Positions 30,935 through 42,001 of a stretch of DNA of 64,000 nucleotides are shown one piece after another (the stretch's first letter is position 1; the number at the start of each line of letters is the position of its first letter). The stretch covers positions 2,810,001 to 2,874,000 of the forward strand of contig JAJHZJ010000496.1 in the NCBI GenBank assembly GCA_023548195.1. The letters are read 5' to 3'. The notes under the pieces are model-generated. The model searched no databases and was not told the DNA's origin. It was given only the letters and a program-made list of their open reading frames with translations. The DNA comes from Bettongia penicillata ogilbyi. Its lineage: Eukaryota > Chordata > Mammalia > Diprotodontia > Potoroidae. The position numbers were made by a program, and so were the translations under genes.

Positions 30935-31500
30935 TGAGAAGGCAAAGAACCAGGGTTCTATTCCCAACTATGAATGTTAATTATGAACTCTATGAGCCTT
31001 GGTTCATCTTATTGGAATCTCCCTTTTCTCAGCTGTAAAGCAGGGATGACAGCAACTGCTCTGCATATAGTTAAAGGGTGTGAGAGACTGTAGTACGGTG
31101 ACAAGAATGTAGACCTGAGGCATTGTGGTACAATGGAGAGAGTGCTGGCCTAGAGGACCTGAGTTCAAATGCTATCTTTGTTCTTTGCTATGGACAGGAT
31201 GTCAAGGAAGGGGAAATCATTTAACCTCCCTGGGTCCCCATTTTATTATATACAAAATGAGGTGATTCGACAAGATGACTTCAGTCGATGATCCTATGAA
31301 CTCCCAAATCTGATCCTTGCTAGATGTGTGATCCCATCACTTAACTTCTTAAAGCCTTAGTTTCTTCATCTGTAAAATGGGCATTATTAATAATAGAACT
31401 ACCTTTTCCACAGAATCCTTTCAAAGAAAATGCCTTGTAAAACTTAAATCACTATATAAGGTGAATTATTATGATGTCTGTGAAAGTGCTTGGTGAGTTA
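30935..31500 (+). mobile_element. Three tandem MIR/MAR1-type SINEs, degraded
   Basis: 30935-31105: 'gaaccagggttctattccca' and 'tctcagctgtaaagcaggga'. 31115-31310: head 'tgtggtacaatggagagagt' and 'gaggacctgagttcaaatgc' with a decayed core. 31310-31500: 'gtttcttcatctgtaaaatg' and the tail 'tgccttgtaaaacttaaatc'. All lie in the same orientation. Confidence 0.75.
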
Positions 31501-32320
31501 GAAGCCTTATGAAGATATATATCATATATAAATATAGAGATCCATCTTCACTTAAATGAGAAGCTTGAGGTCACTTCAGGAGACTTACAACTTCCCATTT
31601 CTAGTCGGATAGCCCAGTTGAGCTGTTGTATGGGCACAGGGAGACATGGGACTGGAGGTCCAACCTGGCCATAAAGATTTTGGAATCATCTATATAGAGA
31701 TGCCATTGAATAATGTACAAATGAGATTATCAGTTGTTAATAGAGACATAATTACAGACAGACATGTGAAGAATATCTTTTTTACCTATTCAGAAAAAAA
31801 TCTGAGTTGGGAAGAATTCTGAACCTATCAAAACAGCCCCTTTGTAAAAAAGGTTTTTGGAGAAGTGCCAAATCAAGTTCAGAACTTTTGTGGAGTGAGG
31901 TGGGAATTGGCATTTCATCTTCTATACTTGAACACCAGGTGCTTAAGGAGAATAACTAAATGACACTTGGCAAATTGGCATAATTGAGGCAGGCTTCATA
32001 CATCCTGATCCCTTTGCAATGGTCGATGTCTACTCAACCTGTCCTAGTCCAGTTGGAGGCCAGATAGGACCGGCCTTGGGCTGATCAATGGATTGACCTT
32101 GCCAGCTTGCAATCTTCTAATCTCCTCGGGCTTTCTTTTTACCCTTTCCCTCTACTCTGACTCCTATTATCAACTATTTTTAAAATGCTCAGTACTTGAA
32201 AGGTCCTTCACAGAGTCTGGGAATATCAATGGAAAGTCCAAGTAGAAATCCAACAAATAAGTAAAGCATCACAATATAATATCAATTTTAAAGTATACTG
32301 TCTTTGAAAATCCCATTAGG
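31501..32320. other. No recognised feature
   Basis: About 800 bp of unique-looking sequence, with a short TA-rich patch at 31517-31545. Confidence 0.4.
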
Positions 32321-32324
32321 GACA

Positions 32325-32535
32325 TTGAAAGACATTGAGTCACAGAAGATGGGATGTTGAACCTGGAATTAGGAACACCTGAATTCAAATCCTGCCTGTG
32401 ACACTCACTGGTTGCTTGACGATGGACAAATGATTTAACCGCTATGATTTCCTCATCTCTGAAGTGGGAATGAGAACACCTACCTCACAAGGTTGTCAGA
32501 GAGCTGCAAATGAAATAATAAGGGTATTGTATAAA
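32325..32535 (+). mobile_element. THER1 SINE
   Basis: 'aacacctgaattcaaatcct' head, 'gatttcctcatctctgaagt' core, 'ctacctcacaaggttgtcag' tail. Confidence 0.88.
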
Positions 32536-32559
32536 TGGAGTCATCAGGATGAAGAGCTA

Positions 32560-32815
32560 GTTTTCAGTGAGATGGTGAAGTGGGCAGACTGATGAATCTG
32601 AGGTCAAGAAGACCTGAGTTCAAATTCCACCATAGACACCCATTATCTGTGTGATTACTGAGCAAATCATTTGCCTCTATGTCCTTAACTGTGAAATAGG
32701 GATAAAAAACTAGCAGCTCCCTCTTAAGGTTGTTGTAAGGATCCAATGAGACTATTCACAAAGCATTTTGTAAACCCTAAAGTGCTACATAAATGCTAGC
32801 TAGTGTTACTTTATG
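32560..32815 (+). mobile_element. THER1 SINE
   Basis: 'gacctgagttcaaattccac' (about 32610), 'ccttaactgtgaaataggga', 'aaagcattttgtaaacccta' and 'gctacataaatgctagctag' give a nearly complete element. The antisense 60-codon frame here is spurious. Confidence 0.92.
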
Positions 32816-33009
32816 CTCACTCTTTCTCAAGCTTTTGAATAGATAAGAACTATGTCATCCTTTGTATCTCACCCTAGGCTTTTTTTTCAGCCTGGTCAGG
32901 GAATAAATATAATATTAAGTCATGATTCCCCACCCCTTAAAACCTGTACTATCTGAAACTCTCCTGATCTAAGCTTGGGTGAAATGATTTCCTATCCTAG
33001 TAGCTTCTA

Positions 33010-33290
33010 AAGAGATGGGGCAAAGGACAGATAACGTGATGCAAGGCAAAAAACACTAGGCTTGGAGTCAGGAAGACCTGTGTTCTCATCCCACCAAGGT
33101 ACAGCAGTACTGCCTCTGGAGTCGGAGGACCTGGCTATGTCACTGATCCTCTTCGAAATGAAGGACGAACAGCAGCAATGACAACAGGTTACATGACCTT
33201 ACTCCCTCTTGTCTTCAGTTTCTTCCTCTGTAAACAGATCATTGGACTCACTAACCTCCAAGGCCTCCTCTAGCACTGAGTCTATGATCC
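33010..33290 (+). mobile_element. MIR SINE with a nested SINE fragment
   Basis: The outer SINE runs from 'cttggagtcaggaagacctg' to 'gtttcttcctctgtaaacag' and 'ccaaggcctcctctagcact'. Inside, 33100-33190 repeats a head-like 'ctggagtcggaggacctggc' and then 'aatgaaggacgaacagcagc', which is foreign to MIR and looks like the tail of another marsupial SINE. Confidence 0.65.
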
Positions 33291-33364
33291 CAAGACAGTT
33301 CCTGGAAAGCAGACGTTTGCAATCTCTTACTTAAGTAGACATATCCTAATTTTCCTTTCCCAGT

Positions 33365-33480
33365 ATCTCCCATTTCTAGAATCCATGTTAGAGCTGGAAA
33401 GGACCTTAGAGACCATTTAGCCCAATCTTTCATTTGCAGATAGAGAAATGGACAGCCTCAAAGAGGTTTAGTGATTAATA
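33365..33480 (-). mobile_element. MIR-like SINE fragment
   Basis: 'gagctggaaaggaccttaga' and 'catttgcagatagagaaatg' are in reverse order. It is followed by a short 'gattaataattaat' tandem at 33472-33497. Confidence 0.7.
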
Positions 33481-33489
33481 ATTAATGAT

Positions 33490-33885
33490 TAATAATTGAA
33501 ACAGAATCTTAGGATTGGAATCAGTCATCTTGTTCAATTCTTCTTACCTGAAGAACCACCTGAAGTACATCCCAGACAATGGTCATTAAGTGTCTACTTT
33601 GGTGATCTCCAAACAGCATTCTTTCCTCATGTGCCCCATCCATTTTGGAAGATCTCTTTATATGGAGTCCAAGTCTTCCCTGTCATTTTAACCCATCAGT
33701 CCAAGTTCAGCCCTGTGAAACCAAACAGAACATGTCCAATTGTTCTTCCACTGACAGCCTTGACAACAGCAATCGTGTTCCTAAATCTAACATATTCATT
33801 TCCTTCAATTGACCTCTGCATGGCATGGTTCCTGATCCATTCACTATCAGGATCACACTCCGGCTTCTGAATATCCTTCCAAAAA
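33490..33885 (-). mobile_element. CR1/L3-type LINE fossil
   Basis: 'gtgatctccaaacagcattc' (about 33600), 'tttggaagatctctttatat', 'ttcagccctgtgaaaccaaa' and 'ctgacagccttgacaacagc' correspond to the reverse L3 segment. The 124-codon plus-strand frame across it is antisense to the LINE and not a gene. Confidence 0.65.
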
Positions 33886-34134
33886 TATGCTGTGAGTGAT
33901 ATTATATTTCTGTGCTATATTTGCGCAGTCTGATAGAAAAGGGGAAAAGAAGTGCCTTCTCTCCCTGGACACCCCTCCATCCCTCAGGCCCCTGCCTCCA
34001 ACTGGTAACTCTCCATTTGAGGAAGTGGCCAGGTCAGCAGGGCTCCCCTTGTAACCAGGCTTCCCTCCAGACTCTCTAGTCCTGAGCACCTTGCCTTCCC
34101 TCCTCCCGTTCCACTCCCTCTTCCAGGTCCCTTT

Positions 34135-34235
34135 CATGTACCATCTTCTTCCATTTAAATGTGTGCACCTTGATGTCATCCTTAGCACTGGTACAGTAGT
34201 AAGCCCTTGATAAATGTTTTATCCAATCTTACCAC
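34135..34235 (+). mobile_element. L2 3' tail, short
   Basis: 'cttagcactggtacagtagt' and 'aagcccttgataaatgtttt' are the terminal part only. Confidence 0.65.
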
Positions 34236-34800
34236 GCTATAACAGTTCATTCCTTTGGCATGATGCACGGGGCACCAGAAGGAGGGGAGGACTGGGATGG
34301 ACTAGTGAACATAATTTCATTTGGAAATAGCTGCTTTCCTTCTTCCCTGAGTATCCTAATCCTTTTGCCCCACAAGTAGAATTGTGTTCATTTTAGTATG
34401 GAAGCTATTCTAAGGGGAGATGAGACTGGCAACAATTAGCATGCTCTGGCAAATTTGTGGTACTTAGCCAGTAAATAATTACTTACCTCATTATCTCTAG
34501 AGTAAGTAGGTGACCTCATTATCTGGCACCTAGTTTGGGCATTTGGAATGCGTGTTGTTGCCACATTAACAATCATTGGGCAAGGCGGTGAGAAGAGTGA
34601 AGGAGTGTTGGGATCTGAGAAGACTCAGGGTCTTATATAAAGGACTAATTTTATCCATAGGTAGAATTAGTCGGTGCCTACAAGTGTTATTTCAGGCTTC
34701 TCTTTCCCCTCTTCTTTCCCTGCACCAAAACCCCTCAAGAAACACTAGAATTCCAGAGTTAGAGTTTCATTCTTTTAGCTAAAGTTTTTGGCAACCTATT
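34236..34800. other. Unique sequence, candidate conserved noncoding DNA
   Basis: 34380-34570 is repeat-free with clustered homeodomain-like ATTA/TAAT cores ('caacaattagcatg', 'gtaaataattacttacc') and a nearby 'tgacctcattatct' repeated at about 34511. This is suggestive of an enhancer-like element, unproven. Confidence 0.35.
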
Positions 34801-34925
34801 AAAATACAAGTTAGCCATCAAGTATTTATTAAATGCTCATAATGTGCTGGTCACTGTGCTAAGTGCAAGGGCTGCAAAAAAAGACAAAAATCAAACAAAT
34901 CCCCCCAAACATCGAGAAGGTTAAC
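34800..34925 (-). mobile_element. L2 3' end
   Basis: 'catcaagtatttattaaatg' and 'gtcactgtgctaagtgcaag', then a degraded A-rich stretch. Confidence 0.85.
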
Positions 34926-35004
34926 ACTACTAATTTACATACACACAAACATTAGTGTGAATGAGTTGCTAGGGGAGGTTGAGGAAAAGCAGAAATCACT
35001 TGAG

Positions 35005-35255
35005 GATAAACATAATTATTCATATTTACATGATACTTTAAGATTTAGAAAGCCTTTTATATACATTATCTTTTTTGATCCTTTCAATGATTCCATAAGA
35101 TAGGTGCTATTATCATTCTCATATTTCTAATGGGGAAACTGAGGTTCGGAAAGGTTAAATGACTTTTTCAGGGTCATATAGCTAATAAATGACTGAGGCA
35201 GAATTAAAATCCAGGTCTTCCTGACTCCAAGCTCGGAACCCTATCCATTGGCAGG
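35005..35255 (-). mobile_element. THER1 SINE
   Basis: 'aagataggtgctattatcat', 'aatggggaaactgaggttcg' and 'ccaggtcttcctgactccaa' in order. Confidence 0.92.
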
Positions 35256-35504
35256 AGTCAGACCTTCACTGATAGGTGTTTTGTTTTTTTTACAGTAACT
35301 ATATTGAATTGTTTTCTATCTTTATTTGAGGGTATTTGAGTTTGTCTCAAGTAAGCCAAGGATTGGGAAAGCAAGGGAAGAAATCACTATAATATTCCAA
35401 TTGTCAAATGACTTTGTGGAAGTCCTTTCTTTTCTTGAGGTTTCAGTTTCCTCCATTGCAAAATTAAAGGGTCAAAATTAAATGTGATGATGAATCATAT
35501 TTAT

Positions 35505-35770
35505 TAGATCATAAGTTGTTGTTCAATTGTTTCAGTCAGGTCCATCTCTTCATAACCTCATTAGGGGTTTTCTTGGCACAGACACCGGGGAGAATGGTTT
35601 ACCATTTCCTTCTCTAGCTCACTTTACAGATGAGGAAAAGGAGGCAAAAAGGATTAAGTGACTTGCCCAGGGTCTCATAGCTAGTAAATGTCTGAGACCA
35701 TATTTGAACTCAGGTCCTTCTGACTCCAGGGCTGGCACTCTATCCATTGCATCGCCTAACTGCCCAAAGT
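35505..35770 (-). mobile_element. MAR1 SINE, full length
   Basis: 'gttgttcaattgtttcagtc', 'ggggttttcttggcacagac', 'gtttaccatttccttctcta', 'gtgacttgcccagggtctca' and the head 'ctctatccattgcatcgcct' reading to 'aactgccc'. Confidence 0.95.
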
Positions 35771-35904
35771 CCTATGATACTATTAAAAAAATCCCTACCT
35801 ATGGGAAATGTTCTCACTCTCTACACAGAAGTGGTCTACGTTAGATCAATCTTTTCAAACTTGGCTATATTACTTGACCTAAAATTTTTATTTCCCCCTC
35901 CTTA

Positions 35905-36170
35905 GAGTGAAATAATCTTAGCTGACATTTATATGTGTTTTACGATTTGCCAAGTACTTTTCAGATTTTATCTCATTTGAAGCTCTCAACACTCCAGGGA
36001 GGTGAGAGCTGATGGTATTCTAATTCCTATTTGCCATAGAGGAAATTGAGCTCAAAGCTAACTTCCTTAAGCTCAAAGTTAACTTAATGTTCATAAAGCT
36101 AGCAAGTGTCAGAAATAGAATTTGAATCTAGGTCTCCTGACTGCCAAGTCCAGAACTCTAACTGTTGTAA
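35905..36170 (-). mobile_element. THER1 SINE with a 20-bp internal duplication
   Basis: 'ttttatctcatttgaagctc' and 'aatttgaatctaggtctcct' mark its ends. At about 36049-36090 'gctcaaagctaacttcctta' is repeated with small changes within the core. Confidence 0.85.
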
Positions 36171-36199
36171 ATCATTAAAACACAACAATTAAGGCAAGG

Positions 36200-36365
36200 G
36201 AGGGAGGGACTGAGCTCCAATCCTGGCCTCTCCTACTTTTCTGTGTGCTCTGGGACAACCCATCCAAGTTCTGTAGGCAACCTTTTGTCATATGTAGTCA
36301 TCAGGTTGAATTAGCTGACCTTTAAGGGCAAGTCCAGTTCTCCAACTCTGGTCTTATGAGCTCAC
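36200..36365 (+). mobile_element. MIR SINE, degraded
   Basis: 'gctccaatcctggcctctcc' head and 'tgtgtgctctgggacaaccc' core in plus orientation. The tail is 'gacctttaagggcaagtcca'. Confidence 0.65.
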
Positions 36366-36369
36366 TAAC

Positions 36370-37170
36370 AAAGTGCGTCAGTTTCCATTAAACACCTTGA
36401 AACCAAGGTGGGATAAAGTTGAGACAAAACATGGAACTAGCTCTCATGTTAAGACATGGCTGCCTATTCCCATACAGTCATGTGTATTTCTTTCCAATGT
36501 GATTGTGGGAAGTCATACAAATATGTAAAGTGAGTTTTCAGGAAAGGGTAAGGGAGGTACTCCCTTTCTGAGGGTAGATGAAGGCTTTCCTCAGAAAGGA
36601 TACCTCATTCTTTTTTTTTTTATCCCTTAGAAAAATGTTTCTCAACAGGATTAAAATGAAAAGAGATTGTTATCTGGAAAAGCAAATCTTCATCAGGCAG
36701 CATTCCCAGGGAGCTCTGGGCTCTCTGTCTTTTTGCCATAAGCCTACCCCTTCTAGCTCATTGGAACCTCTATTTGAAGCAATTTCTGCCCTCTCAAGCT
36801 TCAGTCTGGGACCTTTGGCCTCTGCTTTGTTTCATGATTTTTTTTCTCTCAATATTTTCCTCGACTTAAATTTAATTATCATAGACAATCACGATGGAGA
36901 ATAATTGTTCCTGCGGCTTTTCTTTTAATCATGGCCTCTGCCCAAACTTAGAAGAAGGATTTGTTTTTTGAACACATTGGTAGAGCAGAAGAGGGTGGAT
37001 GTTGGGAACCAGTAAATCATAGTGGAATGGAATGTGAAAAACCCTGAATCTAAGGAGAAGACCTGGAGACAGATGGCTTTGGGTCTCTGCTACTTATTCA
37101 TATTAAGGTGGCAGGCTGTTGATTACTCTACCTCACTTCAAAGTAATTAAACTAATCCCTTCCACATCTC
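36370..37170. other. Unique sequence, candidate conserved noncoding DNA
   Basis: 36835-36960 contains ATTA-rich sequence ('aaatttaattatcat', 'gagaataattgttcctg') plus two CpGs. No repeat is recognised. The 108-codon frame at 36578 has no domain. Confidence 0.35.
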
Positions 37171-38220
37171 GATTTTTCCAGTCACAGTTTTTTATTGTGG
37201 GTCGGCACAAAAAAAATTAAATGGGATTTTGGGGGAAGTTTTGCAGAATGTGTGAAGGCCAACAGATGACACAAGAAGTTCGGAAACTCAGAAATGCATA
37301 AAATGTGCTAATAGTATGTTATATAGTATATAACAAATATATTTTATCATTTAACACTGTAAACACGCCACAAAACAAAAATAAAAAATTCAGACTTCTC
37401 TGCTATGAAGGGAGGAACAAAAAATTTTATTCAGATTTTCCAGATCATGGGGGCACCACACCTCTAACCTCCAATGAGGTGGAAAGGATAACTGTACCTT
37501 TGTTAGGTGGGAACTGTTATTGATAGAATCGACCAGTCAGAACAAGGCATGAACAAGGCCTGGACACCTCCTTGAATCAATCCAAAACATTTCAATTAGT
37601 TACAACTGGAAGGCTCTTCCCATTGGACAAGGGACTTGGTGTTGCCCCTAGGAACTTATATAAAAGCAAGAGCTATGTCACAGTTAAAGAGATAGATGGG
37701 AGATAGGTGTGTGGATAGCAAGAGCTGATCTAGATCAATCTGGGAGTAAAGGGGTAACCTACAAAAAGAGAAGTAGAAATGAGGACTGAGTTGCAGCCTA
37801 AGAAGGAATGTTTGAGGAGGGCCATTGGTCCCATGGCACTTCAGAATGAAGGACTGGTGAAATGTTTGTGTTCAATTTCTCAAGGACTGAAGGAGGTTCC
37901 AAGAAAAGCTCTGTTCTTTCCCCCAAATCCCTCCCAGTGCCTGTCTGTTAACAGGCAGTGTAATACACTCAGCTGCTTCTTCATCCAATACCTTCTGGTA
38001 ACCTGATCTTTGCTTCAACCGCAAAGAAGCCAAAGGTTAGCTAGAGACAAATATAAATGTAAATTAAGGCAGAGAGCCAACGCTTGGGAATTGTCCTAAC
38101 TAGGGGCACAGAACAATTAGAACTATACTCTTAACTTTTCATAAAGTCTGTAATGCAGTAGAAAAAGCAATCATGTGGACTTGAGGAGCCATTTTATTGC
38201 CCCTAGGTTAAAAAAAAGAA
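37171..38220. other. Unassigned segment with promoter-like core, possibly a solo LTR
   Basis: The stretch holds an inverted CCAAT box at 37620-37626 and a TATA box at 37657-37666, spaced as in Pol II or retroviral promoters. It is not any repeat I recognise. A 75-codon frame starts at 37779 downstream of this core but matches nothing known. Confidence 0.3.
37620..37666 (+). promoter_or_regulatory. CCAAT/TATA promoter-like pair
   Basis: 'ccattgg' (reverse CCAAT) followed 31 bp later by 'tatataaaag', one of the best TATA matches in the window. Without a CpG island or evident transcript it may be an LTR promoter or chance. Confidence 0.3.
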
Positions 38221-38224
38221 CTTT

Positions 38225-38475
38225 GTAACAGAGACCACTAAGACTTAGACTTAGATTGCTCTGGTCTTCATTTGTCTTATCTGTAAGGAAAAGGTAATAG
38301 GGTCACAGGCTCATAGATCTAGGGCTGGAAGAGACCTCAGAGGTAATCTTGTTCAACTCCTTCATCTCACATATAGAGAAACTGAGGCAGAGAGCAGTTA
38401 CTTGAATTGCCCAAGATCATCTTGTGATCATCAAGGCACCATAATATTTGTGAAAAGTGCTCTGTAAATAGTAAA
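38225..38475 (+). mobile_element. MIR SINE (+) holding a reverse MIR (-)
   Basis: Plus-strand pieces 'catttgtcttatctgtaagg' (38270) and 'gtgaaaagtgctctgtaaat' (38450) flank a reverse SINE at about 38300-38425 ('gagaaactgaggcagagagc', 'gaattgcccaagatcatc'). Confidence 0.65.
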
Positions 38476-38769
38476 GTGTTTGAGAGTGGAACGTTTAAGG
38501 ATTATTCACACCTAGCCCGGACTGAGAGCATGGCCAGGACCACACCTGGCCCTGTACATTTGAATGCATACTTTCATTGCTCTCTAAACTCAGCTCCAAC
38601 TCTCCAGATTTCTTTCTCCTTCTCTCTGGAAAATGCCTTTGCTGCTATATTGCAGGATCCTTCTCATATCCTTGGAAGATCACAGTGGCCCCTCTCTCTG
38701 GGTAGTCAGTTTCTCATGCAGAGCCTACATTTTAAGGGAGAGTCTGGACCAGCCATGTTTGCCCCTTCC

Positions 38770-38882
38770 TTTCTCTCTGGTTCTCGAGGACAATCTCTTT
38801 TGGCTTACATTATATTTTCAGCAGTCAGCACAGTACCTGGTACATAGTAAGTACTTAGTAAATGTTTGTCAACTTGACATAC
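38770..38882 (+). mobile_element. L2 3' tail
   Basis: 'cagtcagcacagtacctggt' and 'agtacttagtaaatgtttgt' end the fragment. The sequence upstream to 38480 is not clearly L2. Confidence 0.8.
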
Positions 38883-39290
38883 ACAATGTGCATCATAATA
38901 AAGTCAAGTTCACATTTATAGAACTGTACCTGGGGGAAGCTAGCCAGGGAATTCCTGAATGAGTGGTTTCTCCCCAAGCCCACACTAGCTGATGAAGTTA
39001 CAGGAGATATGGAAGAGTTAACAGAAACAAGAAAATGTTGAAGTTTTAAGTGTGAAGAAAGCTGCTTACATTTTGTTACCTACAGAAGACATGAAGACAT
39101 TATTTAATCAAGCTTGATAGAAATTGAAGTTTCCTAGCTATTGGCTGGCCAAAAGATTGGCCATACCCATGCTGGCACTTTAGAAAGAAAAACACAGTCT
39201 CTAGGAAGGGAGTTGAGTCAGGAGATAGCTTTGAGAAGTATGATCTGTGGCAATTGAGAAGAGAGTTAGCTTTGGAAGAATCCAGTTTTT
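38883..39290. other. No recognised feature
   Basis: Unique-looking sequence. Confidence 0.4.
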
Positions 39291-39450
39291 GAGAGGGAAT
39301 TGTCCTTGTGTCTTGTTGGAGGATGAGGGAGCCATGGATATTCCCTTGCCAGACCCATTTTTATTGGTCACGGTAAGAGAATTGTTCTTGCTTCTTGTTA
39401 GATAGGAGGAGGCATGGATTTCCTTTACCCTGACCCATCCATCTAGACCA
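39290..39450. repeat. Diverged tandem duplication, about 83-bp period
   Basis: 39292-39358 and 39375-39440 share 'gaattgt.cttg..tcttgtt' and 'atggat.t.cc' blocks at about 75% identity by eye, indicating an old local duplication. Confidence 0.6.
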
Positions 39451-41050
39451 AGGTGTTTTGCCATGGAATTACTCACTAGGAGATACCATGCTCATCACTG
39501 AGCGGGTCTAGTGAGTTTTAAGGCATGGTGCTGAAGGAGTTCTGTGAGTCAAGAGAGAGTTAGGTCCAATGATCAGAAGTAGAGTTATGGAGATGAACAG
39601 GTGTAAGGAGTCTAGTTGGGCCACCTGCCCAGCGGTGATGCTGCATTCAGGGGGAACAGCATGAGGGTGCAACAAGAAGGGAAAAGACATCAGCGTGTTA
39701 TGGTACCAGAGGTGCAAGATGTCTGGATCAGGTGTATTCTTCACCTGTGGCTTTCTCCTCCCTTCTGTTTGTCCATTCTTCCAACTGATGTTGAGTAGAT
39801 TTGTGAGAGAGTGTACCCACTCCTTGAACCTGGAGCACCTGGAACCTGGGGAAAATAAGCCCTGAGTGTAAGTTGGGGGAGGGTAGGCTACACTGTAGGG
39901 GCTTATCTGAGCTATATTTATGATGCTTTATTCACAGAGAAAAATTAGGTGAGTTTTTTTCACACTAGGGAGTTTTTCTGATCTATTTCCTTTATAAGCC
40001 ATATCAGTTGCTTTGAGATCACTTCTGCATGGTTGAGTGACTCTGTACTAATGCCTATTATGTTTCTGTTCCTGCTGCAAGTATGAAAGCTTATATGAGT
40101 AATATTGATGTTGTCTCCCTAGAATACTGGTGCTTAGCAATTTCCTTAGAGCACACTGTAGAACTTCATCCATATTAATTTTTCTTCTATTTTATGGTTT
40201 TGAGCAGATCTAAACTGCTTACCTTACTATGGCTTAAGTTGAGATAGTTTGTCTGAGATCTTTATGGACTACAGATTCAGAGGATAAGGTGTACCTTATA
40301 GTCTAGAAATCCCTGGTAATTAAGTGATTAATTCCTTTTGAGAAGTCCCTCATATCTTTGAATGCTTTTTTGAATTTGTCTGAGTTCTTTTTAAGCTAGC
40401 CTGTCTGTCCTAGTGATGAACGAGTTCAGACTTCCATTTGGAATGTCCATTGGAGATTTATTGAGCATCCTTCCTCCATGTTACAGGGACTAGGAGAAAT
40501 TTTCACCCAGGATATTTTTATTTCTCATCTGAAGGCAAGGGGGTGATTTCTAGTTAACCCAAGCCCCCTCATCCCTTTGTAAACTGTCAGGATCAGATTT
40601 CCCTCCAAGACATGAAACTATTTTTCTTTTCTTCTCTATATACTTACTAATATTTCACTTTTTTATTGGTTTCAATTTCAATTTTTTTATAACTGTTTGG
40701 ATTAGGACAGGTCCTTGTAAATACAAGACAATTGGCTGACTTATCAGAATATTGTAAAATGTTGTTTGCTTTTCAAATTTGAATAGTTTCATATTTGGGA
40801 GTGATTGTGATCTCGGGTTCGTGCTAGGTCTGGGATTCCCTAACACTTAGTTGGTAGATTGTCTGAAAAGTGTACTGGAGGAACTTCTGTGCATCCAGGA
40901 GATCATTGAGAATGGTGACATGTCTTTTGTTGACACTCTTTAAAGCAAGGGATTGAGGGAAAGCCCCTAAAAGTTCAGGGCTTGAGTTTTTCTAGGCCCA
41001 GAGAGAACTTCTGAGAGTTGGGCACATGAACAAATATGTTAAATGAACTT
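39451..41050. other. Long stretch with no recognised feature
   Basis: 1.6 kb without SINE or LINE motifs that I can identify, one of the most repeat-free parts of the window. T-rich sequence at 40620-40700. Small antisense frames show no domains. Confidence 0.4.
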
Positions 41051-41935
41051 GAAGCCATCTTAAGCCTGACATGCCCCAAACTGAACTCCTAAGACCTTCC
41101 CTCTCCCAGACATCCCTATAGTTGCTGTTGAAGGCACCACTATCCTCCCAGTCCTATAGACCTAACATCTAGGTGTCATCCTCCCAACCTTCACCTCCAC
41201 ATCCAATCTGTTACCAAGTCCTGTCAATTTTACCTTTCTAAATCTTTTGTCTTTATCTCTTTCTCTCCTTTAACACTGCCCCTATCTTAATGCAGGCTCT
41301 CTATCACCTCACACCCGGACTACTGTAACAGCGCATTGACTCATCTTTCTGTCCTTACATCTTCTACTCAGCTGTCAAATTAATGGTCCTAAAGTTCAAG
41401 TCTGGCCATATCACCCCACTATTCAGTTCCTATGTTTAGTAGTTAAAGCCCTTCATTACCTATCCCTACCCTTACCTCCTCCACATTTCCAGACTTCTTG
41501 TATCTTACTACCTCCAAGTACCCTTCAGTCCAGTGACACTGGGCCCCTTGTCATTCCTCACACAAGACAAGCCATCTTTGAACCCAGAACTCCACACCTG
41601 GAGTGCTCTCCTTCCTCATTTCTGTCTTCTGGCTTCCTTCAGATTCCAGCTAAAATCTCACCCTCTACAGAAGCCTTTGCCTATCCCCCCAACACTAATG
41701 CCTTCCTTCAGTTAATTATTTCCAATTTATCCAGGATATAGCTTATCAGTCTAGAGTTGTTTACATGTTGCTGCCCCATTACACAATAAGCTCTTTGAGA
41801 GTAGAAACTTGTTTTGCTTATTTTTTTGCTTATTTTTAATATGCTCAGGGCTTAGAAAAGTATCTGACACATACTAGTCCTTTAATAAATATTTATTGAC
41901 CCACTAACTGATTGAAACAAAATTTGATCAAAATG
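41050..41935 (+). mobile_element. L2 LINE fossil, 3' end of ORF2 plus 3'UTR
   Basis: In order: 'ccccaaactgaactcctaag' (about 41083), 'caccactatcctcccagtcc', 'catccaatctgttaccaagt', 'cggactactgtaacagcgca' (41318), 'gtctggccatatcaccccac', 'tggagtgctctccttcctca', 'cttcagattccagctaaaat', 'caataagctctttgagagta' and 'aataaatatttattgaccca'. These are L2 RT C-terminal and UTR landmarks. The frame is lost. Confidence 0.93.
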
Positions 41936-41950
41936 AAAGCAAATATTTAA

Positions 41951-42001
41951 TGTGTGTGTGTGTGTGTGTGGTACGTGTGTGTAGTATGTGTGTAGTAGTG
42001 T
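41951..42001. repeat. (GT)n microsatellite
   Basis: Ten GT units, then interrupted GT/GTA repeats. Confidence 0.95.

Noticed and set aside
33496..33870. 124-codon frame that looks globular
   Set aside because: Lies antisense over a CR1/L3 fossil; no family recognised.
38476..38847. 123- and 109-codon overlapping frames
   Set aside because: Two frames are open over the same bases, neither with a domain, and the end overlaps an L2 tail.
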